The notes beneath the pieces were generated by a model that saw nothing but the letters and a program-made list of their open reading frames with translations, was not told where the DNA came from and ran no database searches. DNA of 33,926 nt, from contig NZ_BSEV01000008.1 of assembly GCF_027922005.1 (NCBI RefSeq), positions 320,704 to 354,629 on the forward strand, read 5' to 3'. The DNA comes from Streptosporangium carneum. Its GTDB lineage: Bacteria > Actinomycetota > Actinomycetes > Streptosporangiales > Streptosporangiaceae. This document shows, piece by piece, positions 7,352-15,262 of this stretch. How positions within the stretch are numbered: the first letter of the stretch is position 1; each line of letters starts with the position of its first letter. Position numbers and translations under genes: made by a program.

Positions 7352-7798
7352 TCAGCCCGCCCCTCCGCGCTCGACGATGGTGTTGTAGGTCGTGCAGACG
7401 GGCTCGCCCTCGACGGTGGAGACGTCGCTCCTGACGGTGATGAGCTCGTTGCGGCCCACGCTGCGGATGTCGGTCACCGTCGAGACCGCGACCAGCTCGT
7501 CGCCGACGCGGATCGGCCTGCTGTACTCGAACCGCTGCTCACCGTGGACGACCATGGCGAAGTTGAGGCCGAGCTCGGGGTCGGCGAGGATCGAGCCGCC
7601 CGCCAGGCTGAACACGATGGGGAAGGTCGGGGGCGCGATCACGTCCGGATGGCCGGCGGCCTGGGCGGCCTCCCTGTCCCGGTAGATCGGGTTGTTGTCG
7701 CCGATCGCCGTCGCGAACTCCCTGATCTTCACGCGGCTGACCTCGTAGGGCGGAGAGGGCGCGGACGCCCGCCCGACGAAATCACGGTTCAGAGCCAT
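7352..7798 (-). CDS. MaoC-like (FAS1-type) dehydratase N-terminal domain protein, HadA type
   Basis: 148-residue hot-dog protein of the MaoC_dehydrat_N type. It starts MALNRDFVGR with a good ribosome-binding site (AAAGGAG) 6 nt before the ATG at 7798. The hydratase motif is degenerate (AIGDNNPIYRDREAA, Tyr where the catalytic His is expected), as usual for the non-catalytic HadA/HadC-like partner that binds the acyl chain. PDVIAPPTFPIVFSLAGG follows. It is coupled to the HadB-type gene and lies downstream of rpmG, the standard actinobacterial order, so it most likely forms the alpha half of a heterodimeric 3-hydroxyacyl-ACP dehydratase. Confidence 0.9.
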   Translation of the reverse strand: MALNRDFVGRASAPSPPYEVSRVKIREFATAIGDNNPIYRDREAAQAAGHPDVIAPPTFPIVFSLAGGSILADPELGLNFAMVVHGEQRFEYSRPIRVGDELVAVSTVTDIRSVGRNELITVRSDVSTVEGEPVCTTYNTIVERGGAG

Positions 7799-7956
7799 CG
7801 TGCTCCTTTGCGGATATCGAGCTGCCGAGGCCGACAGGAACGGAACAATATTCCGGGACTCACCCGGACGGCCACTGGGAAACCGTAGCCCGATCCGCGC
7901 CCCGCACACCTGTCGAGCGTGGTCAACGCCCGAAAGAGATAGTTGTGCGCATACGA

Positions 7957-7987
7957 CAAACCGGCGCCCTCATGGAGGACGCCGGTC
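7957..7987 (-). terminator. hairpin after rpmG
   Basis: On the minus strand ACCGGCG-TCCTC-cat-GAGG-GCGCCGGT forms a strong GC-rich stem with a three-base loop, followed by TTTGTC. It lies in the 257-bp gap between rpmG and the hadA-like gene, so it probably ends the tRNA/rpmG transcript. The U-run is short. Confidence 0.65.
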
Positions 7988-8055
7988 TGCGTTGAGTATG
8001 CGAACGCTGCCGAAGCAACCATCTCCCGGACGGAAGCGGGAGGCTTCGCGAGGAC

Positions 8056-8220
8056 CTAGCGGGTCTCGCGGTGCGCGCGGTGCGTCTTGCAGTTGGGGCA
8101 GTACTTCTTCAGCTCAAGCCGATCCGGGTCGTTGCGCCGGTTCTTCCGCGTGATGTAGTTGCGGTGCTTGCACTCCTGGCAGGCCAGCGTGATCTTCGGC
8201 CTAACGTCGGTGGCAGCCAC
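8056..8220 (-). CDS. rpmG: 50S ribosomal protein L33, zinc-binding form
   Basis: 54-residue ribosomal protein of the large subunit. Two CxxC pairs are present (CQEC and CPNC), marking the zinc-containing C+ paralogue used when zinc is sufficient. The start is GTG at 8220 (V-AATDVRPK), with AGAAAGG about 12 nt upstream; longer frames run into the tRNA. It follows tRNA-Met and tRNA-Thr and precedes the hadA/hadB-like pair on the same strand, the conserved actinobacterial arrangement. Confidence 0.97.
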   Translation of the reverse strand: MAATDVRPKITLACQECKHRNYITRKNRRNDPDRLELKKYCPNCKTHRAHRETR

Positions 8221-8293
8221 TTGGGAGTGCCTTTCTACGTTTGGGACTGGGACAACCCGTGCCTGTTCCCTGTGCGGGGAACCGGGAGGGTAG

Positions 8294-8367
8294 TAGCGGA
8301 GGCCGGACTTGAACCGGCGACACAACGATTATGAGCCGTTTGCTCTGCCTGACTGAGCTACTCCGCC
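8294..8367 (-). tRNA. tRNA-Met (anticodon CAT)
   Basis: A complete 74-nt cloverleaf on the minus strand. The acceptor GGCGGAG pairs with CTCCGCT, discriminator A, D-arm AGCTCAGTCAGGCAGAGC, anticodon stem AACGG/TCGTT with loop CTCATAA (CAT), and T-arm CCGGTTCAAGTCCGG. CCA is not encoded. The G-T first pair and the context suggest the elongator rather than the initiator tRNA. Confidence 0.93.
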
Positions 8368-8567
8368 TTGGGTCGACGAAATCGGCGACCCCCACAAGGA
8401 TACCCGACCCGCGGACTGACTGCGCACTTGCGCAGGTCAGGGCCATCTTCCGGGTTGCCCCGGTATGCCCGTCCACGCGCCGGGAACCTCGAGTGCTTTC
8501 CAGGTGGCCGTCGAAGTCCACCCAAACCGAAAGCCCCAACCTGACGGTCAGGGCTTAAAGGCTGTCG

Positions 8568-8640
8568 AGCCCCTTTACGGAATCGAACCGTAGACCTTCT
8601 CCTTACCATGGAGACGCTCTGCCGACTGAGCTAAAGGGGC
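8568..8640 (-). tRNA. tRNA-Thr (anticodon GGT)
   Basis: A complete 73-nt cloverleaf on the minus strand. The acceptor GCCCCTT pairs with AAGGGGC, discriminator T, anticodon stem TCTCC/GGAGA with loop ATGGTAA (GGT), and T-arm TACGGTTCGATTCCGTA. CCA is not encoded. It is upstream of tRNA-Met and rpmG in the same orientation and probably shares their transcript. Confidence 0.93.
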
Positions 8641-8988
8641 CTGTCTGCTCCGCTCCGGCCTTCGCCTTCGCGCTGCGGACAGGTGTAACCATACACGCCT
8701 CGGGAGCACGATGCGAAATCAATGGAGGACCACCCGGATCACCACACCTCCGCCCCGGCCGCACCCCGACGACACACGCCCGAGAAGCCGTGCGGAGGCC
8801 GCCCGAGAGCCGTTCCGAAGCCGTCGGAGAGCCATGTGCGACCGAGGTCAGGCCTTGGCCCGCGGGCCTTTCGAACACGGTTCCCGGCGGACCGGCCCGC
8901 GGCACGCCAAGTGGTCGCCAAGTAAGCCCTAAGCGGGTCGCCCCATCGTGGTGGCGCAGCGGAGCGCACCACGAAGGAGAGACCTGAC
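8641..8988 (+). promoter_or_regulatory. 348-bp intergenic region with a hairpin against the hemerythrin ribosome-binding site
   Basis: No convincing gene is seen here. It must hold the divergent promoters of the tRNA-Thr unit (minus) and the hemerythrin-like gene (plus). The clearest element is a hairpin at 8947-8973, CGTGGTG-gCGC ... GCG-cACCACG, which ends immediately before the AAGGAGAG ribosome-binding site at 8974-8981. It could stabilise the 5' end of the message or gate its translation. Confidence 0.45.
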
Positions 8989-9630
8989 ATGACCCCCGAA
9001 CTGCTGGGATTCCAGCTCGCCCACCGCGTCATGAGGGGCGAGGTCCGCCGCCTCGCCGTCCTCGCCACGGAGCTGGCCGACGGCAGGCAGTCGGCCGACG
9101 CGGACCGCGCCAGGGCCGTCGCCGCCTTCGTCGCGGCGATGTGCGCGAGCATCCACCATCACCATGTGACGGAGGACGAGATGCTGTGGCCCGTCATCGA
9201 GCGGTCCGCGGGGGCGGAGGTGGACCTTCGGGACCTGAGCGACGACCACTCGGAACTCGACCCGCTGCTGGCCGAGATCGACGGTCAGGCAGCGGCGTTC
9301 GCCTCGACCGGGGACGCCTCCGCGCTCGCCGTCTCGCTCACCAGGCTCGCCGACATGCTCGACGAGCACATCGAGGAGGAGGAGCGGCTGCTCTTCCCGA
9401 TCATCACGAAGCATGTCTCCGTCGCCGACTGGAAGAGGATCGAGGACGCCGCGCGCAAGGGCGGCGACGTCAGAGTCGACCTGCCCAGGATCGAGCAGTA
9501 CGCCAGGCCGGAGGAACTCGCCCGCCTGCGCAAACTGGCCGGGCCCGTGCTGTCGTTGATGATCTTCCTGTTCCGCGGAGGCCACCGCCGCCGCCAACGG
9601 CTCGTCTTCGGCCCTCTCGCCGGTGTCTGA
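8989..9630 (+). CDS. hemerythrin-like (HHE domain) protein
   Basis: 213-residue cytoplasmic four-helix protein likely binding a di-iron site. Ligand-type motifs appear in order: His11 in the first helix (LAHRVMRGE), SIHHHHVTEDEMLWP near residues 55-69, DDHSELD near residue 85, and DEHIEEEERLLFP near residues 125-137. Such proteins sense or carry O2, NO or iron; no particular role can be chosen. A C-terminal extension of about 60 residues contains a hydrophobic stretch (LAGPVLSLMIFLF) and a basic end (GGHRRRQR), so it may touch the membrane. The start is supported by AAGGAGAG. Confidence 0.85.
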   Translation: MTPELLGFQLAHRVMRGEVRRLAVLATELADGRQSADADRARAVAAFVAAMCASIHHHHVTEDEMLWPVIERSAGAEVDLRDLSDDHSELDPLLAEIDGQAAAFASTGDASALAVSLTRLADMLDEHIEEEERLLFPIITKHVSVADWKRIEDAARKGGDVRVDLPRIEQYARPEELARLRKLAGPVLSLMIFLFRGGHRRRQRLVFGPLAGV

Positions 9631-9637
9631 GAGGGCC
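9610..9637 (+). terminator. hairpin over the end of the hemerythrin-like gene
   Basis: GGCCCTCTC (9610-9618) and GAGAGGGCC (9629-9637) form a perfect 9-bp stem spanning the TGA at 9628-9630. No U-run follows, so it is a weak or factor-assisted terminator. Confidence 0.45.
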
Positions 9638-9743
9638 GAGGCTCCAGCCCGGAAGCCCTGGGAAGGGCGCGGAGCCCGCCCCGGGAGACCGGAGAGGCCA
9701 GGGGACTCCGACGCGGGAGGCCCGAGGGGCCGGAGAACCCCGC

Positions 9744-9799
9744 CTCGGGAGAGGCCGGGGCAGGCGGCTCGGGAGAGACCGGGGCAGGCAGGAGGCTCA
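9744..9799 (-). repeat. 24-bp tandem repeat reaching the SARP gene stop codon
   Basis: Two 24-bp copies, ctcgggagaggccggggcag plus gcgg at 9744-9767 and a near-identical copy at 9768-9791, are followed by a partial copy that runs into the TGA (9799-9797) of the SARP-type gene. The surrounding 9638-9743 is GC-rich with looser variants of the same unit and no gene. Confidence 0.8.
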
Positions 9800-12700
9800 C
9801 AACTCCCGGGCCGCCCTGCGCGCCCAGTGCGGAGAGCCGACCCGCTCGGCGACCCGCACCGCCTTGGCGTAGTGCTCGCTTCCGTCCCTGCCGAGGAAGA
9901 CCGCGAGATCGCCCAGGGTGTGCGCGACCGGCCCGATGGCGACCGAGCCCGAGGAAAGCCCGGCCAGCTCGTCGTCCCACGGCAGCAGTTCCTCGTAGCA
10001 CCGTTCGGCCACCTCGCGGTCGCCCAGGGCGACGGCGTTCTCCGCCCGGAGCGCCAGCCGGATCAGCCAGTAGTAGTCCTGTCTGGCCTTCCAGCCCGGC
10101 TCCCAGACCCTCCGGGCCTCCTCCTGGCGCCCCTCGGCGACCAGTGCCCTGGTGAGGATCTCGGAGGCGTCCTGCGGGATGTGCTCGTGGATGGCCGTGA
10201 GCTCTCCGATGTCCTGCGGCAGGCCGGCGGCCAACCGGGTCACGAACCTGCCGAAGACGCCGATGCCGGAGGCGTTCGCGCCGCCTGTCGCCGCCATCCG
10301 CTCGGCCACCCCCGAGTAGGCCCGCTCGGCCGCCTCGAAGTCGCCCCCGATCAGCAGGATCAGGGTGTCCAGCATGGACAGCACGCTCAGCGCCAGCCCC
10401 AACTGGCCGCTGGTCGAGTGTTCCAGCGCCCGGTCCGCGTGCTGACGGGCGGCGGCCAGGTCGTTGCGGCCGAGGCTGACCATGAAGAGCGCGTGGTGCC
10501 CCTGCATCTGGTAGCCGGGCAGCCCCGCGCGCCCGCCCAGCTCCACCAGTTCCCGCCCCACCGCCTCCAGCTCGTCCCGCCGGTGGGGCGTCAGCAGGAC
10601 GAAGTAGCGCGCGTTGAGCGCCAGGCAGATCAGCTCGGTACGGCCAAGCCTTCTGGCCAGCCGGAGCGCCTCGGCGCTGAACGCCTCGCAGGCCTCCTCG
10701 TCGTGCCCCTCGAGCTCGAAGGTGAGCGTGGCCAGCAACCGGCAGCGCACCTCGTCATCGTCAGCCGAAGCCCCCTCGGCCGACGCCCCCTCGGCCGACG
10801 CTCCCCCGCCTGGTCCCCCTTCGGCCCGCGCTTCCTCACCCCTCGCCTGCCCGCCCCGTGTCTCCTCGGCCCGCGCTTCCTCACCCCTCGCCTGCCCGCC
10901 CCGTGTCTCCTCGGCCCGCGCTTCCTCACCCCGCGCTTCCCCGCTTCGCGTCCCCTCGGCCCGCCTCCCCTCGGTCAGCGCCTCCATGACCGCGCCGACG
11001 AACACCTCGTCCACCTGCCGGTCCGGCTGAATCGACCACGTCACCGGCGCGTCGTAGGCCGTCAGCGCCCGCGTGACCCCTGTCCCGAGCCTCCGCGCCA
11101 CCTCGATCGCCTGCGCCCGGTGCCTTCTGGCGGCCATCACGTCGCCCTCGTGCGCCTCGACGCCCACCAGGCGGCAGAGCAGGTCGAACCGTCTGTGCTC
11201 GTCGTTCACGAGGCCGAGCGCTCCCCGGTAGAGGCCTGCGGCCTCCCGGTGGGCGTGCAGGGCCGTGGCCTGCTCCGCCGCCGCGACCACGTACGGCACC
11301 GCGCGCTCCGCCGTGGCCGCGGTGGCGGCCGCCAGCGCGTGGTGCCCCAGCGCCGAGACGTCACCGGGCCTGACGCGCTCCAACGCGCCGAGGACCCTGC
11401 CGTGCAGGCGGGTACGGCGCAGGCCCGGGGTGTCCTCGTAGAGCGTCTCCCTGACCAGGACGTGGGCGAAGCGCACCCGGCCGGGGGCGGGCTCGGTCAG
11501 CAGCCCCGTCATGACGCCCGCCTCAAGCCCCTCCAACACCGTGTCCTCGTCGGCCCCGTCCATCGCGAGCAGCACGTCGACGTCGACGTCCCTGCCGACG
11601 ACCGCCGCGTCCCGCAACGTGGTCCTCGCGGTGGCGGGCAGCCTGGTGATCCTGCGCCGGATCAGGTCCCGCACCCCGGGCGGCAGGGCCAGGGCCGCGG
11701 TCGTCCCGTCCGTGGTGATCAACCGCGCCGTCTCGCACACGAAGAGCGGGTTGCCTCCGGTCCGCTCCGCCACCGTGCGCGCGGTCACCGGGTCGACGTC
11801 ACGCCCGGAACGTTCCCGCAGCAGCCGGGCCACGTCCTCCGCGCCGAGCCCGCGCAGGTCGAGCCTGTGGGTGTCGTGTCCGGCGAGGGCCGCCCACGTC
11901 GCCCCGAGATCGTCGGTCGCCTCGGCCTGACGGTAGGTGGCCACCACCATGATCCTGGCGGCCGCGAGCCGCACCGCCAGGTGACGCAGCAGCCGGAGCG
12001 TCTCGCCGTCGGCGCGGTGGACGTCCTCGAGCACGACCAGCAGCCTGGTGTCCCCCCGCACTGTTCGCCCCAGGTAGTCCTCGACCGCCCTGGCCAGCTG
12101 GAACCGGCCGGTCGCCGGGGCGTCCTCGGCCAGCAGGGGGGCGAGCCGTACCGCGACGTCGTCCTCGGGCGGTCTCACGACGGCCAGCCTGCGCAGCGCC
12201 TCGCTCCACGCCCAGGCGGGCGGCGCCCCGCCGTCCGTCTCCGGGCACCGCCCCGTGACGGTCAGCCATCCCCGGTCCGCCAGGCTCAGGGCGAACGCGT
12301 GGGCGAGCGTGCTCTTGCCCGCGCCCGCGTCCCCGCCCAGCCAGACCGTGCGCAGCCCTCGCCCGTCGGCGACGGCGTGGAGCACGGCCAGCTCCGCCGT
12401 ACGGCCGATCAGCTCGGCGGCCGGTTCGGCGCTCCGGCTCCCGGACGGCGGTTCGGAGAACGCGGGTCCTGAGGGCCCCGCCCCGGGATGCACCGCCCCG
12501 GGATTCACCACCCTGAGATCCACCGCCCCGGGATCCACCGCCCCGGGATCCACCGCCCTGGGATTCACCGGCCTGGGATTCACCGGCTCCTCCCCGTGCA
12601 GGGAGGCGGCGTGGGTGAGGATGTCGGCTTCCAGCGCGCGCAGCGCGGGTCCCGGGTCCACCCCCAGCTCCTCGGCGAGGGTCTCGCGCGCCTTTCTGAT

Positions 12701-13348
12701 CGCGGCCAGCGCGTCCGCCTGCCGCCCCGCCCGGTAGTGGGCCAGGGCGAGCAGCCGCACGGCGTTCTCCCTCAGCGGGTGGGCCCGGACGTGCTGTTCG
12801 AGCCCCACCTCCGCGTTGCGGCCGAGGGCCAGCAGAGCCTCGGCACGGCATTCGACGGCGACCAGCCGCAGCTCCTCCAGCCTCGCGGCCTCGGACTCGG
12901 CCCACTCGTCCTCGGCGAACTCCGCGTAGGCCTGCCCCTGCCACAGCGCGAGCGCCCGGTCCAGCAGGCCGAGCGCCCGCGTCCCCTCGCCCGCGGCGAG
13001 TGAGGCGGTGGCGGAGTCGACCAGCCGGGGGAACAGCCAGGCGTCCACCTGCTCGGGCTCCAGCCGGAGGCGATATCCGGGCGCGGCGCTGACCAGCACG
13101 GACGCGGGTGTGCGAGGCGGCCGGTCGGGTTCGAGCGTCCGCCGCAGATTGGACACGTACACCTGGAGGGCGGCCAGTGCCTTCGGCGGGGGCTGTCCCC
13201 GCCAGAGGTCGTCGATGAAACGATCGGTGGAGACCACATGGCCGCCCGCGGCGACCAGCCGGGCCACCACGGCCCGCTGCCGGAACGCGCCCAGGTCCAC
13301 CGTACGACCGTTGATCTCCGCCTGGAGCGGACCGAGAACGCGCAACAT
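9797..13348 (-). CDS. SARP/AfsR-family transcriptional regulator (OmpR-type DNA-binding, BTAD, AAA ATPase, TPR)
   Basis: 1183-residue multidomain regulator. Residues about 1-90 are an OmpR-type winged helix (LRVLGPLQAEINGR, QVYVSNLRRTLEPDR) and about 95-245 a bacterial transcriptional activation domain. A linker at about 254-286 consists of pentapeptides such as VDPGA. An NTPase domain follows with Walker A GGDAGAGKST near residue 340 and Walker B LLVVLEDVHRAD near 440. The C-terminal half is TPR-like and carries a second low-complexity insert (about 795-860; EEARAEETRGGQARG repeats). Large SARPs usually activate secondary-metabolism or stress genes; no target cluster is visible. The ATG at 13348 lacks a ribosome-binding site, so a leaderless message is possible. 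Confidence 0.92.
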   Translation of the reverse strand: MLRVLGPLQAEINGRTVDLGAFRQRAVVARLVAAGGHVVSTDRFIDDLWRGQPPPKALAALQVYVSNLRRTLEPDRPPRTPASVLVSAAPGYRLRLEPEQVDAWLFPRLVDSATASLAAGEGTRALGLLDRALALWQGQAYAEFAEDEWAESEAARLEELRLVAVECRAEALLALGRNAEVGLEQHVRAHPLRENAVRLLALAHYRAGRQADALAAIRKARETLAEELGVDPGPALRALEADILTHAASLHGEEPVNPRPVNPRAVDPGAVDPGAVDLRVVNPGAVHPGAGPSGPAFSEPPSGSRSAEPAAELIGRTAELAVLHAVADGRGLRTVWLGGDAGAGKSTLAHAFALSLADRGWLTVTGRCPETDGGAPPAWAWSEALRRLAVVRPPEDDVAVRLAPLLAEDAPATGRFQLARAVEDYLGRTVRGDTRLLVVLEDVHRADGETLRLLRHLAVRLAAARIMVVATYRQAEATDDLGATWAALAGHDTHRLDLRGLGAEDVARLLRERSGRDVDPVTARTVAERTGGNPLFVCETARLITTDGTTAALALPPGVRDLIRRRITRLPATARTTLRDAAVVGRDVDVDVLLAMDGADEDTVLEGLEAGVMTGLLTEPAPGRVRFAHVLVRETLYEDTPGLRRTRLHGRVLGALERVRPGDVSALGHHALAAATAATAERAVPYVVAAAEQATALHAHREAAGLYRGALGLVNDEHRRFDLLCRLVGVEAHEGDVMAARRHRAQAIEVARRLGTGVTRALTAYDAPVTWSIQPDRQVDEVFVGAVMEALTEGRRAEGTRSGEARGEEARAEETRGGQARGEEARAEETRGGQARGEEARAEGGPGGGASAEGASAEGASADDDEVRCRLLATLTFELEGHDEEACEAFSAEALRLARRLGRTELICLALNARYFVLLTPHRRDELEAVGRELVELGGRAGLPGYQMQGHHALFMVSLGRNDLAAARQHADRALEHSTSGQLGLALSVLSMLDTLILLIGGDFEAAERAYSGVAERMAATGGANASGIGVFGRFVTRLAAGLPQDIGELTAIHEHIPQDASEILTRALVAEGRQEEARRVWEPGWKARQDYYWLIRLALRAENAVALGDREVAERCYEELLPWDDELAGLSSGSVAIGPVAHTLGDLAVFLGRDGSEHYAKAVRVAERVGSPHWARRAAREL
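10763..10960 (-). repeat. in-frame 15-bp and 45-bp repeats inside the SARP gene
   Basis: Three 15-bp units (10763-10807) encode ASAEG-type pentapeptides. A 45-bp unit is present about two and a half times at 10821-10930 and encodes EEARAEETRGGQARG. All periods are multiples of 15 bp, so length changes keep the frame. The repeats form an Ala/Glu/Arg-rich, probably disordered insert between TPR segments. Confidence 0.9.
12491..12586 (-). repeat. in-frame 15-bp tandem repeat in the BTAD-ATPase linker of the SARP gene
   Basis: Six full copies and a partial copy of a unit like caccgccccgggatc encode VNPRA/VDPGA pentapeptides. The array joins the activation domain to the ATPase domain and probably acts as a flexible spacer of variable length. 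Confidence 0.9.
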
Positions 13349-13403
13349 AACAGAAGGCAGCGTATGCGGCCTTCATCACCTTTCAGTGACGCGGAGGGAC
13401 ACA

Positions 13404-13715
13404 ATGCCGGATGACCGGCGCAGGGAAGCGATCAGGGCGCTCGACGAGAGCGACAGGCGGCACTGGTACTGGTACGGCAAGGACGGCGACGGCCACGTGT
13501 GGCTGTTCGAGACCGTCATCGACGACGGCGGCGAGTACTGGCCTGTCAGACACGCCGAGCTGCGCTCCGACGGCGTCGCCCTCCGGTACTCGTGGCGCCA
13601 CTTCGAGGACGAGCACGGTTTCCTCGCCGAGGGTCCGCTCTATCCCGACGACTTCGGCCTGAACCCCCTGACGGCCGAGGAGTTCGCCACCCTGTGGGAC
13701 GCGCTCGACGGATGA
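13404..13715 (+). CDS. small acidic hypothetical protein
   Basis: 103-residue soluble acidic protein rich in Asp, Glu, Trp and Tyr (RRHWYWYGKDGDGHVWLFE, GEYWPVRHAELR, and a C-terminal LTAEEFATLWDALDG). I recognise no family with certainty. The ATG at 13404 follows GGAGGGA at good spacing. It is divergent from the SARP gene with only 55 bp between start codons; that gap contains GAAGGC ... GCCTTC (13353-13358 and 13369-13374), a possible shared operator. Its 3' end lies 10 bp from the convergent gene. Confidence 0.75.
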   Translation: MPDDRRREAIRALDESDRRHWYWYGKDGDGHVWLFETVIDDGGEYWPVRHAELRSDGVALRYSWRHFEDEHGFLAEGPLYPDDFGLNPLTAEEFATLWDALDG

Positions 13716-13747
13716 GAGCCCCCGTCAGGACTCGGCGCTCTCCATCC
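13710..13747. terminator. bidirectional hairpin between convergent genes
   Basis: GGATGAGAGC (13710-13719) and GCTCTCCATCC (13737-13747) can pair with one bulge across the 9-bp gap, including the stop codon of the left gene and the final codons of the right one. Confidence 0.4.
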
Positions 13748-14465
13748 GGCCGTGCAGGACCGGCTCGTTGACCTCCAGGTTGTTGACCAACGTGAGGGCG
13801 GCGGACAGGGCGCCGCCGACGAGCCCTCCTGTGACCTCTCCGTACTCGATCTGAAGGACCGTGTCGGCCACGCCGCCCTCGATCCCCTCCGGGTCACCGC
13901 AGGCGCACTCGGCGCCCACCTCGGCGGCCGCGCGGAGCAGGAACGCGACGGCGTGGGCCTTGGCGCGGGGAACGGTCAGGGTGAGCAGTTCCCGTCCGGT
14001 CCGTCCCAGCAGCACCCCCTCCTCCTCACCGCCGAACAGCAGGCCGTACAACACGTCCCTGACCTCTCTCAGCAACGCCTCGCCCTGCGGTGACCGGCAC
14101 GACCTGGGGACGAGCTCCTCGCCCTTGGGCGGCGGGTCGACGAGGTAGCCGCCGGCTTCCAGGACGGAGCGGTTCAGGGAGCGATACCGCTCGGTGTAGC
14201 GGGACAGGGAGTCCTCGTCCAGGCCCAGCTCGCGCAGGCGGGCCGTTCTGGCGTCGCCGTCCTCCTCGGTCTCCCCCGCCGCCCACGTCGGAGCGGGCCG
14301 CCGCGGCGCGGCCCCCGCGCTCCCGCGCTCCGGCAGGACCAACGTCAGCAACTGCTCGACCAGCCAGTCGACGGACTGGGCGCGGAGCCGGGTTCGCACC
14401 CGTTCCCTGAGCTCCTCGGAGAGTTCGTCCTGGATCTGTTCCACGATCCGCGTCACATCGAGCAA
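13725..14465 (-). CDS. hypothetical cytoplasmic protein
   Basis: 246 residues with no recognised domain. The N terminus is helical and charged (VTRIVEQIQDELSEELRERV), then a Pro/Ala-rich linker, then a globular region with PRAKAHAVAFLLRAAAEVG and a Gly-rich GEVTGGLVGGALSAALTLV near the C terminus. No signal peptide or clear membrane helix is seen. The start is uncertain: TTG at 14465 has GAGGCGGG six bases upstream, and GTG at 14456 is an alternative. Confidence 0.65.
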   Translation of the reverse strand: MLDVTRIVEQIQDELSEELRERVRTRLRAQSVDWLVEQLLTLVLPERGSAGAAPRRPAPTWAAGETEEDGDARTARLRELGLDEDSLSRYTERYRSLNRSVLEAGGYLVDPPPKGEELVPRSCRSPQGEALLREVRDVLYGLLFGGEEEGVLLGRTGRELLTLTVPRAKAHAVAFLLRAAAEVGAECACGDPEGIEGGVADTVLQIEYGEVTGGLVGGALSAALTLVNNLEVNEPVLHGRMESAES

Positions 14466-14595
14466 GTGAAACCCGCCTCCACCTCGGCCCTGCCGCGACT
14501 ATCGCATTCGAGAAGGCCGGCGACCAGGCGGATCTCTCATCCGTCGATCAGGTGTCCGGTCCCGGACACAAAAAACAATACGGTGACCGATATAA

Positions 14596-14636
14596 GTGAG
14601 ACAGCGCTCACCGCTAGATATTCAGTGATGAATCAC
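14596..14636. promoter_or_regulatory. AT-rich patch with two palindromes
   Basis: GTGAG-acagcg-CTCAC lies at 14596-14611 and the near-perfect GTGAT-GA-ATCAC at 14625-14636, within an AT-rich stretch (about 14560-14660) that stands out from the surrounding GC-rich DNA. It is upstream of the 246-aa gene (minus) and far from any plus-strand gene. It could be an operator/promoter region or a trace of transferred DNA. The rest of 14466-15003 shows no gene I can support. Confidence 0.35.
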
Positions 14637-15003
14637 GAATTAGAGGGAATTCATAAATCCCGCCGTCCCCGTCGCGGCAGCCCCCCGCGACGCCGAACGC
14701 CCCTACGGCTTTCACCGGTCCCGGCACGGTGACCGCATGCCCTCACCGGGTTCGCGGCGTCTCCGCGCGCCGGTACGGCGAGTGCCGACCCGGTCGGGCC
14801 CGACGGTGACCTGGAGATAACCATGGGCGGACGGAAACCCTGCCGGTCCGCCTCTGGAAACAGCCGCCGACTCCCGTCGATCCGGGTTCAGCCGACACGG
14901 CACACCCAGGGAACACGGGGCGGGACGCGGCTGTCACTCTCGGGCCGGCATTCTCCGAAACCCGGAAAAGGAATGGTGGATCCCACCGTTTTCCCCAGGC
15001 CCC

Positions 15004-15090
15004 GCGTTCTCTCAGGCCTGTGTTCCCTTGGACTCTGTGTTCCCTTGGACTCCGCGTTCCCTTGGACTCCGCGTTCCCTCAGGTCCCGCG
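15004..15090. repeat. 16-17-bp tandem repeat, five units
   Basis: The unit gcgttcccttggactcc recurs five times with a 16-17 bp period and increasing divergence at both ends. It lies in the non-coding region downstream of the PRPP-synthetase-like gene. Confidence 0.85.
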
Positions 15091-15204
15091 CGACCGCGAC
15101 TCCCCCAGGCTCCGCGCGCCCGCGCTCACGGCGCTCGGCGGACGCGACCCGAACCGCCCCCTGCCGCCGCCGTGCCCTGCCGTCGCGCGGAACGCGTCAG
15201 AGAC

Positions 15205-15262
15205 GTCCAGGGGTGGTTCAGGGCGTTCCAGGGGCGGTTCAGGGGGACGGCGGTTCAGGGGG
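15205..15262 (-). repeat. 17-21-bp direct repeats starting at the stop codon of the PRPP-synthetase-like gene
   Basis: On the minus strand the segment CCCCTGAACCGCC at the stop codon (TGA 15257-15255) recurs as CCCCTGAACCGCC about 17 bp later and as GCCCTGAACCACC about 20 bp after that. As with murB, the array begins with the codons around the stop. Confidence 0.75.

Noticed and set aside
9623..12472. 949-residue open frame on the plus strand
   Set aside because: It is antisense to the SARP regulator, which has unmistakable domains. Composition is typical of a shadow frame.
14712..14937. small minus-strand frames of 63-64 residues
   Set aside because: Arg/Gly-rich composition with no start signals or recognisable motifs.
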